Assembly: GCA_938092135.1 (NCBI GenBank)
Contig: CALLJL010000010.1
Location: forward strand, 1-64,000
Reading direction: 5' to 3'
Length of the DNA stretch: 64,000 bases
Origin: an uncultured bacterium
Lineage (GTDB): Bacteria; Acidobacteriota; Aminicenantia; Aminicenantales; CALLJL01
Shown: positions 8,215 to 17,984 of the stretch, piece by piece
Position numbering within the stretch: the first letter of the stretch is position 1
Layout: each line of letters opens with the position of its first letter
Notes under the pieces: model-generated
The model's database searches: none
Told to the model about the DNA's origin: nothing
The model's input: the letters and a program-made list of their open reading frames with translations, nothing else
Program-made: the position numbers and the translations under genes

Positions 8215-11200
8215 ATGAGTATATCTGAATTCTCCATTAAAAGGCCCATTTTTACCATAATGCTTACTCTGGTTATTGTTGTTTTGGGCCTGATTTCCTT
8301 AAGCCGTTTACCCATTGACCTGATGCCTGATATAACCTATCCCACCCTGAACATTTCTGCCTCATATCCCAATACCGCCCCGGAAGAAATGGAACAGCTG
8401 ATTACCAGGCCAATTGAAGAGGCCATGAGTGCTGTCCCCGGAGTTGAGGAAGTTTTTTCCACGTCTTCCCAAGGAAGCAGCACCGTCAGAGTAATGTTCG
8501 CCTGGGGAACCAACTTAGATGAAGCGGCCAATGAAGTCCGAGAAAGGCTCGATCGAGTTATCGGTCGGTTACCAGAGGGAGTAGCCCGACCAACGCTGCG
8601 AAAGTTCGATCCTGCTCAGATGCCTATATTGATGATCGGGATTGTGGCCAACCTGGATCCAATTCAACTCAGGCGAATCGTGGATGAACAGATTGCCTAT
8701 CGATTGGAGCGTGTTCCCGGAGTGGCCTCGGTGGATGTCTGGGGAGCTCTGGAAAGGGAAATCCAGATTAATCTTTATCCCGATAAAGTAAAAGCTCTGG
8801 GTCTTCCCCTTGATCTAATTATTAATCGTATTCGCCAAGAAAATATTGATATCCCTGCCGGGACAATTGAGAAAGGGAATTATGAACTTGTTGTCCGCAT
8901 TCCAGGAATTTACACAAGCCTTGAGGAAATAAGAAACACAATTGTTGCCCTTCGCGACGGGGCTACTATCAGGCTAAAGGATATTGCCAGTGTCGAGGAT
9001 ACGCATAGGCGAATAACCCGGGTGGCTAGGATCAATGGAGTTCCTGGCATCAGATTAATGGTTTATAAGCAATCAGGGAAGAATACCGTTAAGGTGGCTG
9101 AAGGGGTGAAAAAAGAATTAGAGCGTCTTCAAGAAGATTATCCACAGCTACAATTTATTATCATTAGAGACAGCTCAAAATTTATTAAATTCGCCATAAG
9201 TAATGTAGCCTCTTCGGCTCTCTATGGCGGTCTGCTGGCCATTTTTGTTCTTCTTTTCTTCTTGACTAGCATCAGGAGCACTTTGGTCATTGCTCTTTCG
9301 ATTCCTATCTCGATTATTGCTACTTTTTTTCTTATTTATTTCGGCGGTTTTACTCTCAATGTTATGACTCTCGGTGGCTTAGCCTTAGGAGTAGGCATGA
9401 TGGTTGATAGCTCAATTGTTGTTCTTGAGAACATTTTCCGATTGAAACAAACTGGTCTGCCCACCTATCAGGCCGCGGTCCAAGGATCGAAAGAAGTAAC
9501 GGCTGCGATCATTGCCAGTACTCTGACGACTATAATTGTCTTTCTTCCAATGATTTTTATTCGTGGGGCTTCAGGAATACTGTTCAAGCAATTAGCTTAC
9601 GTCGTTAGCTTTGCCCTAACCTGTTCGATTTTTGTGGCTTTAACCATCGTACCTATGCTTTCCCATATGATTCTCAGAGGGACTAAAGTAAATTCTGAAA
9701 CCAAGCATCCCTCCAAGATAGCCCTCTGGGCCAGAAATTCTTTTAGAAAGCTTGAAGAAAATTATAAAAAACTTCTTATTTATGCCCTTAATTATCGCTG
9801 GCAATCAGTAGTTGTGGCAGCCGCTCTTTTAATAATTAGTGTTTTTCTTATTAGATTCATTGGTCGAGAATATCTTCCCGAGACTGATGAGGGCGAAGTC
9901 AGTGTGACGGTAGAAATGGAGGTAGGAACAAGACTTTCAGTTATGGACGATAAGCTTAAGGAAGTAGCTGAACTGATAAAGCAATATGTTCCAGAAATGG
10001 AGAGCTTTGAAGAGGGAGCTGGCAGCGGTGGCTGGCGAGGCGGAGCGAATCAGGGATCAATAACCATCAGGTTAAAGCCTAAGGCTGAAAGAAGGAGATC
10101 AAGCCTAGAAATTGCTGCCGATTTGAGTCGGCATCTGGCCAATATTCCTGGGGTTATTATTAGAGCCCGAGCCTCCGGTGGTCAGATGATGTTTGGAATG
10201 AGAGGTGGCGGTGGGCAGGAAAGATTGCAGATAGAAATCAGGGGTTATAACCTTTCTGTTGGTCAGGCCCTGGCCGAGCAGGTCAGGCGAATCGTTGCCA
10301 ATGTAGAAGGTATCACCGATGTGCGGATAAGCCGGGAAGAAGGATCACCCGAACAGCATCTGCTCATTGATCGCCAAAAAGCAGCGGATATGAAGCTTAC
10401 CATGAATCAAATTGCTGGCTTCATTCAAACTGTTCTTATGGGCAATCAAGCCAGCCAGTTTCGAGAAGCCGGCCGAGAATACAGGATTCTGGTGAAAGTA
10501 AAAGATTCGGAGAGAATGGATATTAATGACCTTCTGGATATGACCATTACCAATTCTGAAGGTCAACAGATAAGCCTGCGCAATGTAATTCGAGTTCAGC
10601 CTCAGCGAGGTCCCACAAGAATTGAACGAAGAGATAGAGAGCGGGTGATAACTGTTTCAGCTGGAGTGGCTGGTCGTGATATGGGCTCAGTTATTGCTGA
10701 TGTTCGCCGCGCTTTAAGAAGTCTTCCTGTCCCGCGCGATTTTACCATTAGTTTTACTGGCGATTATGAAGAACAACAGAAAGCTTTTCGCGAGCTGTTG
10801 ATCAGTATTTTGTTGGCAATTTTTCTGGTTTACATGATTATGGCCATGCTTTATGAATCGCTTCGCCATCCGCTGATCGTTATGTTTTCTATTCCCTTGG
10901 CCGTAATTGGCGTTGTTCTCATTTTAATTCTTACGGGAACAACTTTTAATGTAGAAACCTATATCGGCTGCATAATGCTTGGAGGAATTGTCGTCAATAA
11001 TGCGATTTTGCTTGTTGATTACACCAATTTGCTTCGACGGCGAGATAAAATGGCGACCCGAGAGGCTATCATTGAGGCTGGTCGTAGAAGATTACGGCCA
11101 ATCCTTATGACCTCTTTAACCACAATTATGGCTATGATTCCTTTAGCCCTTGGGCTTAAAGAGGGAAGCGAGATTCAATCGCCTCTGGCCCGAACAGTTA

Positions 11201-11313
11201 TTGGCGGTCTTACTACCTCAACGCTAATTACCCTGGTGATAATTCCTGTAGTCTATTCTCTTTTCGAAGAAGGCTTTCATCTTCCTTGGAAGAAAAAAGC
11301 TCCCGTTAAATAA
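8215..11313 (+). CDS. RND efflux transporter, HAE1/AcrB-like
   Basis: Proton-driven inner-membrane pump of the AcrB/MexB superfamily, 1032 residues, normal length. TM1 starts right after MSISEFSIKRPIFTIM. Two periplasmic porter segments follow (about 35-335 and 570-850), with five further helices after each half. TM4 carries GMMVDSSIVVLENIF, retaining one of the two adjacent Asp residues of AcrB's proton relay. The second half has NNAILLVDYTN and the RRRLRPILMTSLTT loop typical of the family. A Gly-rich insertion with GWRGGANQ lies near residue 610 and another with GMRGGGG near 660. GGGGGA precedes ATG 8215. Substrate range (drugs, bile-like or lipid compounds) cannot be predicted. Confidence 0.94.
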   Translation: MSISEFSIKRPIFTIMLTLVIVVLGLISLSRLPIDLMPDITYPTLNISASYPNTAPEEMEQLITRPIEEAMSAVPGVEEVFSTSSQGSSTVRVMFAWGTNLDEAANEVRERLDRVIGRLPEGVARPTLRKFDPAQMPILMIGIVANLDPIQLRRIVDEQIAYRLERVPGVASVDVWGALEREIQINLYPDKVKALGLPLDLIINRIRQENIDIPAGTIEKGNYELVVRIPGIYTSLEEIRNTIVALRDGATIRLKDIASVEDTHRRITRVARINGVPGIRLMVYKQSGKNTVKVAEGVKKELERLQEDYPQLQFIIIRDSSKFIKFAISNVASSALYGGLLAIFVLLFFLTSIRSTLVIALSIPISIIATFFLIYFGGFTLNVMTLGGLALGVGMMVDSSIVVLENIFRLKQTGLPTYQAAVQGSKEVTAAIIASTLTTIIVFLPMIFIRGASGILFKQLAYVVSFALTCSIFVALTIVPMLSHMILRGTKVNSETKHPSKIALWARNSFRKLEENYKKLLIYALNYRWQSVVVAAALLIISVFLIRFIGREYLPETDEGEVSVTVEMEVGTRLSVMDDKLKEVAELIKQYVPEMESFEEGAGSGGWRGGANQGSITIRLKPKAERRRSSLEIAADLSRHLANIPGVIIRARASGGQMMFGMRGGGGQERLQIEIRGYNLSVGQALAEQVRRIVANVEGITDVRISREEGSPEQHLLIDRQKAADMKLTMNQIAGFIQTVLMGNQASQFREAGREYRILVKVKDSERMDINDLLDMTITNSEGQQISLRNVIRVQPQRGPTRIERRDRERVITVSAGVAGRDMGSVIADVRRALRSLPVPRDFTISFTGDYEEQQKAFRELLISILLAIFLVYMIMAMLYESLRHPLIVMFSIPLAVIGVVLILILTGTTFNVETYIGCIMLGGIVVNNAILLVDYTNLLRRRDKMATREAIIEAGRRRLRPILMTSLTTIMAMIPLALGLKEGSEIQSPLARTVIGGLTTSTLITLVIIPVVYSLFEEGFHLPWKKKAPVK

Positions 11314-11458
11314 AAAGTAGGGTTACTGAATATTACTTCAATTGATGATTAATTCCAGTCTCCTCTGGCAAAAAAGCAAATAAAATTTGATATGGCCGAA
11401 AAAAGGAAAATCATTTTTCAGATTTATCAATCTTTAAAATAGTAAAAAAGACCGAATT

Positions 11459-11498
11459 AGTTAAAAGAACTTTAAAATAGTTAAAAGAACTTTAAAAT
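11459..11498. repeat. Two-copy 20-bp tandem repeat
   Basis: AGTTAAAAGAACTTTAAAAT occurs twice head to tail with no mismatch, between the convergent RND and penicillin-acylase-like genes. It looks like a recent slippage duplication. It is not followed by a recognisable terminator. Confidence 0.75.
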
Positions 11499-11515
11499 CC
11501 AAAAAGGTGAGAGCA

Positions 11516-14086
11516 TTAAGAAGAAGGCTTTTTCGGCCTAATCATTAATCGATAGCGTGCTGATTGTTTTATTTTGTCTTCTGAAAAGAAATCTTGACGA
11601 TATTCCCCATTGAGATAAGGAAGTATTTGATCATCGTAGTGGGGACTCGAAGAGGAGCCACTCACCCCACCGGGAAGGATGGTAAGGGATTCGTCGAAGT
11701 TATGGAGGTCATAAATATGTCTCTGGGAAGGCCCGTGTTTAACCTGAAAGGAGGAGGAGGTATAACCAAAAGCGCAGACTGTGTGAAAGCTTCCACCAAC
11801 AGCGAAGGCTCCCCGATTCAATTTAAAAAGAAAGTCTAATAATCTGACATTGCCCAAAGGATGAATGAGGGTCAATTGATGAAGCTTTCCCCAATGCCAG
11901 GAATTAATATTCCTTCCCCTTGTCCTGATTAAATAATTGACGGTCGAGCGAAAGCTCCGCTCAAGAATATCCTCAACTGATTCAGTTTTGTCCTGAGTGG
12001 TAACATCGTCTGCCCAAGCCGAATTTCTTGACCTCAAGACTCCTTCAAGAAATCTAGGAAGGATGTTATTACTCCCAATGGATATAAGGCGGCGACTGAG
12101 CTCATCGCCAAGTTCATCGGCGATAAGTTGTCGGCCAAACTCAAAATAAAGAATTTCGAAAAGGGTAGGGGCCGGGTTCGAAGCTTCCATTGAGCCATCC
12201 CAGCTCCTCAGTAACTGTAAGGCTGTCGATTCCATTTCAGATAAATTCTTAAGATTTAATAAAATATTAACCATCATCGGCTTTAGCCGTAGCGCCAGTT
12301 TCGATTGAATGTCCTTTTGGAGAAGGCCCATATCTTGAGGGCTTAATTTATCTTTTTCGCTGAGAAATTCCTTTATTCTTTCTGCCCGAACAGGGGAAAG
12401 AAAGAAATAACTGATGGCATAGGGGTAATTCTCATCGACACTTTCGTTATTGGCTGAAACCACCAGATTGTCTGAGGGATTAAAAACAAAAGGAAGATCT
12501 TCAAAGGGGACAAGTCCAAGCCAATCAGAGCTGGCCCGTTCTCCAGAGAATAGATTCCAGCTTGATTCCTGACGCTTTGGAATGCCACCAGCCAGCTGAA
12601 GACCGATATTGCCTTCAATATCGGCATAGATTACGTTTTGGGCGAGCGAGCGGAAAAAAGACAGCGCTTGGCGAAATTCTGTCCAGTTACGAGCTTGATT
12701 CAAAAGGTAAACAGCGAGAAGCTCGTTGCTTTCCTCATAACCAGTCCAGCGCATGGAAATGACCCTATCCTTGATATTCTTAAATTCAGAAATAATTGGA
12801 CCACGATGGGTAAAGCGAAGTTCCCGCTGGCTTTCCTTTCCTCCCTTTATTTTAATTTTTTCCTTCCTCACCTCCATTGGCCTCCATTCGCCTTCAAAAA
12901 AGTAATAATTTGGCTTTTTAGGATCCACTTTCTCCAGATAAAAATCGATGTCGTCAGCCATTACATTGGTCATTCCCCAGGCGATATATTCATTGTGCCC
13001 AGCGACAATGAAGGGTTCTCCAGGAAGAGCTACTCCAGAAACCCTATATTTTCCCTCAAGGGTTTGATGAAGGGGATACCAGATGCTTGGAAGGTTCAGA
13101 GAAAGATGCATATCATTGGCTAAAATAGGTTTGCCTGTTGAACTTTTTTCTCCACTTATCGCCCAATTATTACTATTCATAGAAATCGTCAATCCCAGTT
13201 CCTTTAAAAGCATGGCGGAGTCAATTAAATTGCTTTTTTCTATTTTTCCTTGATCCTCGTCTTTGGCATTGCATAGTTCAAGGCCGGTAATGGAATTGAG
13301 CCAATTAATCTGTCTTTCCTGGCTTGCCTTTTCTTCAAGGCCATTATTTACTTGTTGTTTTCCCATTTTTTGAGTCAGGGAAAAATTGGAATAAACATAG
13401 ATTGGATTTATTGGCTTGGCCATAATTTCAGCCAATTTATCCTTCTGATCTTTCAACTTTTCCTGAAGTTGCCAGATAATCGATTCAATTGTCCAGGCAA
13501 AAGCAAGATCCCAGCCAATATAACCAATAAGCGAAGCTGAATGCTCTGGTTGCCATGGTTCAGGCTGATAGCGAAGGAGGCGGAATTCGAGGGGGAGACG
13601 ATTTTTATGAGTTTCAATAAAGGCATTAACTCCATCGGCAAAAGCTTTGACGGCCTGAAGGGCATTGGCCGGACTTGAAGCCAGGACTCGTTGGGCTTTT
13701 TCGGGGATGCGCAGAGCCCGGAGAAGAAGATCAGTCTCGACAAAGGGCTGACCAAAAATTTCAGCCAGTCGCCCTGAGGTAATCCGCCGAATGAGGTCCA
13801 TTTGCCAGAGACGATCTTGGGCCATAATATAACCAGTTGCCCGGTAAAGGTCAGTTTCATGGCGGGCAAAAAGATGGGGAACACCAAAACGATCCCTGAT
13901 TACCTCAACTGGCTCAATTAAACCTGGAATTTCCTCCTGGCCGCTATAAATAGGCCGGCTGCTCAATTGAAGCTGACGCCAAAAATAAAAGAGGATAATA
14001 AAAACAATACCAATTATGGCGAGTAGGACTAAACCTGCCAGGCCAATTTTTTTCTTTAACCTTTTATGAACGGCCTGCCCATTCAT
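11516..14086 (-). CDS. Penicillin acylase family Ntn-hydrolase, membrane anchored
   Basis: Predicted amidase that hydrolyses N-acyl amides, for example acyl-homoserine lactones, lipopeptides or beta-lactam side chains. It is made as a precursor that self-cleaves before a catalytic Ser. Residues 12-35 form one hydrophobic anchor, so the enzyme should face the periplasm. The alpha chain runs to about 304. Ser305 in N-S-N-N-W-A-I is the likely new N-terminus of the beta chain, followed by the family signatures GKPILANDMHL, ALPGEPFIVAGHN and WGMTNV. Total length of 856 residues is within the family range. ATG 14086 is preceded by GGAGG. The linker around 215-290 is long and charged, consistent with an excised spacer peptide. 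Confidence 0.9.
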   Translation of the reverse strand: MNGQAVHKRLKKKIGLAGLVLLAIIGIVFIILFYFWRQLQLSSRPIYSGQEEIPGLIEPVEVIRDRFGVPHLFARHETDLYRATGYIMAQDRLWQMDLIRRITSGRLAEIFGQPFVETDLLLRALRIPEKAQRVLASSPANALQAVKAFADGVNAFIETHKNRLPLEFRLLRYQPEPWQPEHSASLIGYIGWDLAFAWTIESIIWQLQEKLKDQKDKLAEIMAKPINPIYVYSNFSLTQKMGKQQVNNGLEEKASQERQINWLNSITGLELCNAKDEDQGKIEKSNLIDSAMLLKELGLTISMNSNNWAISGEKSSTGKPILANDMHLSLNLPSIWYPLHQTLEGKYRVSGVALPGEPFIVAGHNEYIAWGMTNVMADDIDFYLEKVDPKKPNYYFFEGEWRPMEVRKEKIKIKGGKESQRELRFTHRGPIISEFKNIKDRVISMRWTGYEESNELLAVYLLNQARNWTEFRQALSFFRSLAQNVIYADIEGNIGLQLAGGIPKRQESSWNLFSGERASSDWLGLVPFEDLPFVFNPSDNLVVSANNESVDENYPYAISYFFLSPVRAERIKEFLSEKDKLSPQDMGLLQKDIQSKLALRLKPMMVNILLNLKNLSEMESTALQLLRSWDGSMEASNPAPTLFEILYFEFGRQLIADELGDELSRRLISIGSNNILPRFLEGVLRSRNSAWADDVTTQDKTESVEDILERSFRSTVNYLIRTRGRNINSWHWGKLHQLTLIHPLGNVRLLDFLFKLNRGAFAVGGSFHTVCAFGYTSSSFQVKHGPSQRHIYDLHNFDESLTILPGGVSGSSSSPHYDDQILPYLNGEYRQDFFSEDKIKQSARYRLMIRPKKPSS

Positions 14087-14310
14087 TCTTTTCCTCCATC
14101 GCCTAAGTTAGAATTATCCAAAAGTTTTATTGCCTCTATTCAAATTAATAAAAAAATTTTAACCAAAAAATTAACCAAAAATAAGAGCATTTTAACTAAA
14201 TAAAAATTTCTTAAAATTTTCATATTCTTTAATACTTTGAGTTCGGCCACGATTTTCGATTTTTGAATAAGTAAGATTAAGATAAAGAATCCAGCTTAAC
14301 GAGCAGAAAA

Positions 14311-15516
14311 TTAAAATAGATAAGGGTTGAAATTGTATTTAAGCAGAGCCAAAGCTGTTCGAGGAGAAATCTTTCTCAAAAGGGAGGCGATTTGCTGTCT
14401 CTTTTCTTCTTCGATAGGCACCCTGGACAAGCACTTAGCTTTTATAGTTGCTTTAGAAAAGCGGGGCCTTAGGTCAGGTTTAAGCCAGATATCGAGAAGG
14501 CTGGAATTGGGATTAATGATAACAAAATTCAGACCAATTTCCTGGGCCCCTCTCTCCCAGAGAGGTATGGAATAGCCATAGTGAGTGCAATTTAGGCTGA
14601 GGATGACGGGTGGCCAGGGCTTAGGAATTTTGGCTATTGCCTCATTTAAAAAGGCTGAAATAAGTAGGGCGGTTTCTTCCCCTTCAGGGCTTTTTTCAAT
14701 GAAAAGTTCAAGTTCAGGGCACGCCTGGGTAAAAATTCGACTTGAGGCTATGCCCTGTTTTAAAAGGAGCTGTCGGTGAGTGTCCTCCTTTATGGTAATG
14801 GGCGTAGCCAAAATAATGACCACAGCTTCGCTGTTCTCTTTCAACTTTTCAGAGATGAGATTAATTCCTGGGGTGATAATATCGAAAACAGGAATTTTTG
14901 TTTGCTGGGCAAAGGCGGTTGAAGGATATAAGGTGGAGAGGGTATTACAGGCAAGGAGGATCAGATTAGGCTGGACCTTTTTCTCCAGTGAAGCCAGAAC
15001 CCGATCAAACATTTTGATTCTGGCCTCCCTTGTTGGAAGGGCATTATAGCCTCCCTCAGGAGAAAAAAGAGCATTAAAAAAGACAAGATTAACCTGACGA
15101 TAAATTTTTGCTCTTTCGAGCCTGTGGGCGGCTTCGGCCATAATTGACAATCCCCCGAGACCCGAATCAACGACAGCGACCGTGATCTTTTCTCGGTTGA
15201 TGATTTCATCTAATTGATGGGCCTTTTTTTTATCCTGTTGTTCGAATTTTTTTAAAGATTCGAATTTACTTAAAGGGGAAAAAGCTATTTTTATTCCACC
15301 TGAGAGCCAGCCGGAAAAAAATTTTATTCTTTCATTTTTTTCAAAGATAGGGAAGTGAGAGATTTTAGCCAAAGGAGCCTGAAAAGCTAAAGGAGCGCAA
15401 AAATTTATTGTTAATGGTGAAAATGTCTGGTTAAGACTGCAGCCTATTAAAATTAGAGTAATAAGCCAGACAAAAATTTGGCTAGCTAAAATTTTTCCTT
15501 TTCTGGTCGGCTTCAA
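14311..15516 (-). CDS. Glutamate racemase (Asp/Glu racemase) homologue, predicted lipoprotein
   Basis: The core is a MurI-type racemase fold: D-S-G-L-G-G near residue 118, first catalytic Cys in LACNTLS and second in NCTHYGYS. Both catalytic cysteines are thus present. MurI normally works in the cytoplasm making D-glutamate for peptidoglycan. Here the core is preceded by a basic n-region, a hydrophobic stretch (ASQIFVWLITLILIG) and Cys26, a good lipobox L-I-G-C. In-frame sequence runs upstream to 15606, but TAGGAG sits 10 bases before TTG 15516, and that start puts the signal exactly at the N-terminus (401 aa). Possible roles are a periplasmic racemase or a non-catalytic envelope protein. It lies 224 bases upstream of the penicillin-acylase-like gene on the same strand. 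Confidence 0.82.
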   Translation of the reverse strand: MKPTRKGKILASQIFVWLITLILIGCSLNQTFSPLTINFCAPLAFQAPLAKISHFPIFEKNERIKFFSGWLSGGIKIAFSPLSKFESLKKFEQQDKKKAHQLDEIINREKITVAVVDSGLGGLSIMAEAAHRLERAKIYRQVNLVFFNALFSPEGGYNALPTREARIKMFDRVLASLEKKVQPNLILLACNTLSTLYPSTAFAQQTKIPVFDIITPGINLISEKLKENSEAVVIILATPITIKEDTHRQLLLKQGIASSRIFTQACPELELFIEKSPEGEETALLISAFLNEAIAKIPKPWPPVILSLNCTHYGYSIPLWERGAQEIGLNFVIINPNSSLLDIWLKPDLRPRFSKATIKAKCLSRVPIEEEKRQQIASLLRKISPRTALALLKYNFNPYLF

Positions 15517-15773
15517 TTTTTGTTTTCTCCTACTAAATATAACAGAACAATTAAACATTTCCTGAAGTCTTCTAACTTTCTTTCCTATTATTTCCATCCA
15601 TAACAAGAAATATTTTAATAGAAGCTATTTTAATAAAAAACAGGCTTGGATAAAAATCATGAAGAGACAAGTTAAAAAATATTTTGAGAATAGATTCGAT
15701 TCTTCTTTGAGGAAGTTGAATTCTTTTTTAAGTCATGACAAAATAGCGCTCTTTAAAGAGGGAGAGAAAGAAC

Positions 15774-17747
15774 ATGATTCGCCTTGGCGTTGATACAGGA
15801 GGTACTTTTACTGACTTCGTTATGATGGACTCCAGCCAGCTTAAAGTCCATAAGGTTTTATCGACCCCGTCTAACCCAGCTTTGGCCGTTATTCAAGGGC
15901 TTCAAGATCTTGGGGTTTTGGGTAAAGAAGTGGATATCATTCATGGCAGTACTGTGGCCACTAATGCTTTACTCGAACGCCGGGGAGCCAGGCTGGCCTT
16001 GATTACCACCGCTGGCTTTGAAGATCTTTTAACGATTGGTCGACAGACAAGACGAGAGCTTTATAATATTATGGTTGAGGAAAGGAGGCCCCTCGTTGAT
16101 CGCCAATTTTGCTTTGGGCTTTCCGAGAGAATTGGTTATGATGGCCAAATAATTCTTTCCTTAGATCTTAAAGCTCTTGACCGTCTCATTCAAAAGCTCA
16201 AGCGAAATAAAATTGAATCAGTGGTTGTATGTTTTCTCCACTCCTATGCCAATCCCGCCCATGAAAGAAAAGTAGGAGAAAAATTAGCCCGGTCCAATAT
16301 TTATTTTTCTCTTTCTTCTGATGTGCTTCCAGAATACCGTGAATATGAAAGGGCCAGTACCACCGCTATCAATGCCTATGTGGCTCCCTTAATGGACCGG
16401 TATATTAATCATCTAGAAAAAGAATTAGGTGGCGCGAGCCTCAAAATAATGCAGTCAAATGGAGGTTGTCTTTCAGCGGCTGCTGCCCGGAAAAAACCTG
16501 TAACCACAATTCTTTCTGGACCGGCTGGTGGTGTGGTCGGGGCAAGTGCCATTGCCTTTCAGGCTGGTTTCCGTCGCCTTATTTCTTTTGATATGGGTGG
16601 GACTTCGACCGATGTTTCTCTCTGCGATGGAGCGATTATGACGACAACTGAGACCGAAATAAGTCATTTGCCCCTTAAATTGCCGGTGATTGATATTCAC
16701 TCCGTCGGCTCAGGGGGCGGATCAATTGCTTATCTTGATGAAGGAGGGGCTCTTAGGGTTGGCCCTCAAAGTGCTGGAGCCGATCCTGGCCCCATTTGCT
16801 ACGGAAAGGGAGAGGAAATTACCGTAACCGATGCCAATCTTGTCTTGGGTCGGCTTGATCCAGGGCATTTTCTCGGTGGGACAATGAAAATTTATCCGGA
16901 GAAAGCCCATAAAGCTATGGCAGAATTTGCCCGCAAGCTCAATTTAAAAGCTGAGGAACTAGCGGAGGGTATCATTAGGGTGGCCGATGCGACGATGGAA
17001 AGGGCCATCAGAGTTATTTCAGTTGAAAGAGGCTATGATCCTCGCGATTTCGCCTTAGTTTCCTTTGGAGGAGCCGGTGGAATGCACGCCTGTAGTTTAG
17101 CCTCAAGACTTCGAATTCCTGTGGTTATTGTACCCAAAAATGCGGGAGTTCTTTCCGCCCTTGGTATGCTTCTTTCCGATGTGGTTAAAGATTATTCCCG
17201 TTCAGTTCTTATCCGGAATGAAAAAATTTCCCTGGAGGAAATAAATAGGCTTTTCGAACCTTTAATAAATCAGGCCAGGCAGGATTTATTTAAGGAAGGT
17301 TTCACTTCTGGCCGCCTGAGATTGCTTCGCTTTCTTGACGTTCGCTATGTAGGTCAAAGTTATGAGCTTACAGTGCCAGTTTCCGCTCGCTTTCGCCATG
17401 ATTTTAACCGTCTTCATTTGCGTCGCTACGGTTATGCCGATGCAAGCCGACCCGTTGAAGTGGTCAATTTGAGAGTTAAAGCCATTGGTTTAACGGATAA
17501 ACCGCCTTTGCCCAAACTGGAGAAAAGAGGGAAGCCCTTATCTCAGGCCTTGTTGGATGAGCGATTGATGATATTTGAGGGCCAGAAATTTAAAGCCCGA
17601 ATTTATGATCGGCAGCATTTTGAGCCAGGTCATGAATTTGATGGTCCAGCTGTTATTGTTGATTATGAGTCGACAGCTGTTTTACCGCCTGGATGGCAGG
17701 CTCGAGTCGACAGATTCGGCCACTTAATTATGAGAACTAAAAAGTGA
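15774..17747 (+). CDS. Hydantoinase/oxoprolinase A subunit
   Basis: ATP-dependent amidase subunit of the N-methylhydantoinase / 5-oxoprolinase family, 657 residues, normal for HyuA. The N-terminal phosphate loop VDTGGTFTD (about 5-13) is followed by Hydant_A_N and Hydantoinase_A domains. DMGGTSTDVSL (about 277-287) is the second nucleotide-binding loop of the actin-like ATPase fold, and GSGGGSIA lies near 315. The B subunit follows on the same strand 237 bases downstream, then an MFS carrier. The three together suggest uptake and ATP-driven ring opening of a hydantoin or 5-oxoproline-like compound. Acetone/acetophenone carboxylases share this architecture and cannot be excluded, but no gamma subunit gene is present. 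Confidence 0.92.
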   Translation: MIRLGVDTGGTFTDFVMMDSSQLKVHKVLSTPSNPALAVIQGLQDLGVLGKEVDIIHGSTVATNALLERRGARLALITTAGFEDLLTIGRQTRRELYNIMVEERRPLVDRQFCFGLSERIGYDGQIILSLDLKALDRLIQKLKRNKIESVVVCFLHSYANPAHERKVGEKLARSNIYFSLSSDVLPEYREYERASTTAINAYVAPLMDRYINHLEKELGGASLKIMQSNGGCLSAAAARKKPVTTILSGPAGGVVGASAIAFQAGFRRLISFDMGGTSTDVSLCDGAIMTTTETEISHLPLKLPVIDIHSVGSGGGSIAYLDEGGALRVGPQSAGADPGPICYGKGEEITVTDANLVLGRLDPGHFLGGTMKIYPEKAHKAMAEFARKLNLKAEELAEGIIRVADATMERAIRVISVERGYDPRDFALVSFGGAGGMHACSLASRLRIPVVIVPKNAGVLSALGMLLSDVVKDYSRSVLIRNEKISLEEINRLFEPLINQARQDLFKEGFTSGRLRLLRFLDVRYVGQSYELTVPVSARFRHDFNRLHLRRYGYADASRPVEVVNLRVKAIGLTDKPPLPKLEKRGKPLSQALLDERLMIFEGQKFKARIYDRQHFEPGHEFDGPAVIVDYESTAVLPPGWQARVDRFGHLIMRTKK

Positions 17748-17984
17748 AAGCTAAAAAAAAGAATAAGCCGAAAAGAGGGGATTAGGAAATGGATTGAGAC
17801 TCTGGCCTTAAACCTGATAAAAAATAAGAAAGGTTTTTAGAAAAATATCTTTAGCTAAATAAAATTGGAAAATTAAAGATAGTAGCCAGAAAAGGTAAAA
17901 CAAGTGTTTTGGCTTTTTAAATTTAAGAGAAAAAAATATTTAGCTTTTTAAAGGCTTAAAATAAGGGAAGAGCTGGAAAAGAAG

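Noticed and set aside
12638-13123. Plus-strand 161-codon frame within the penicillin-acylase-like gene
   Set aside because: Antisense shadow of a convincing Ntn hydrolase; no ribosome site.
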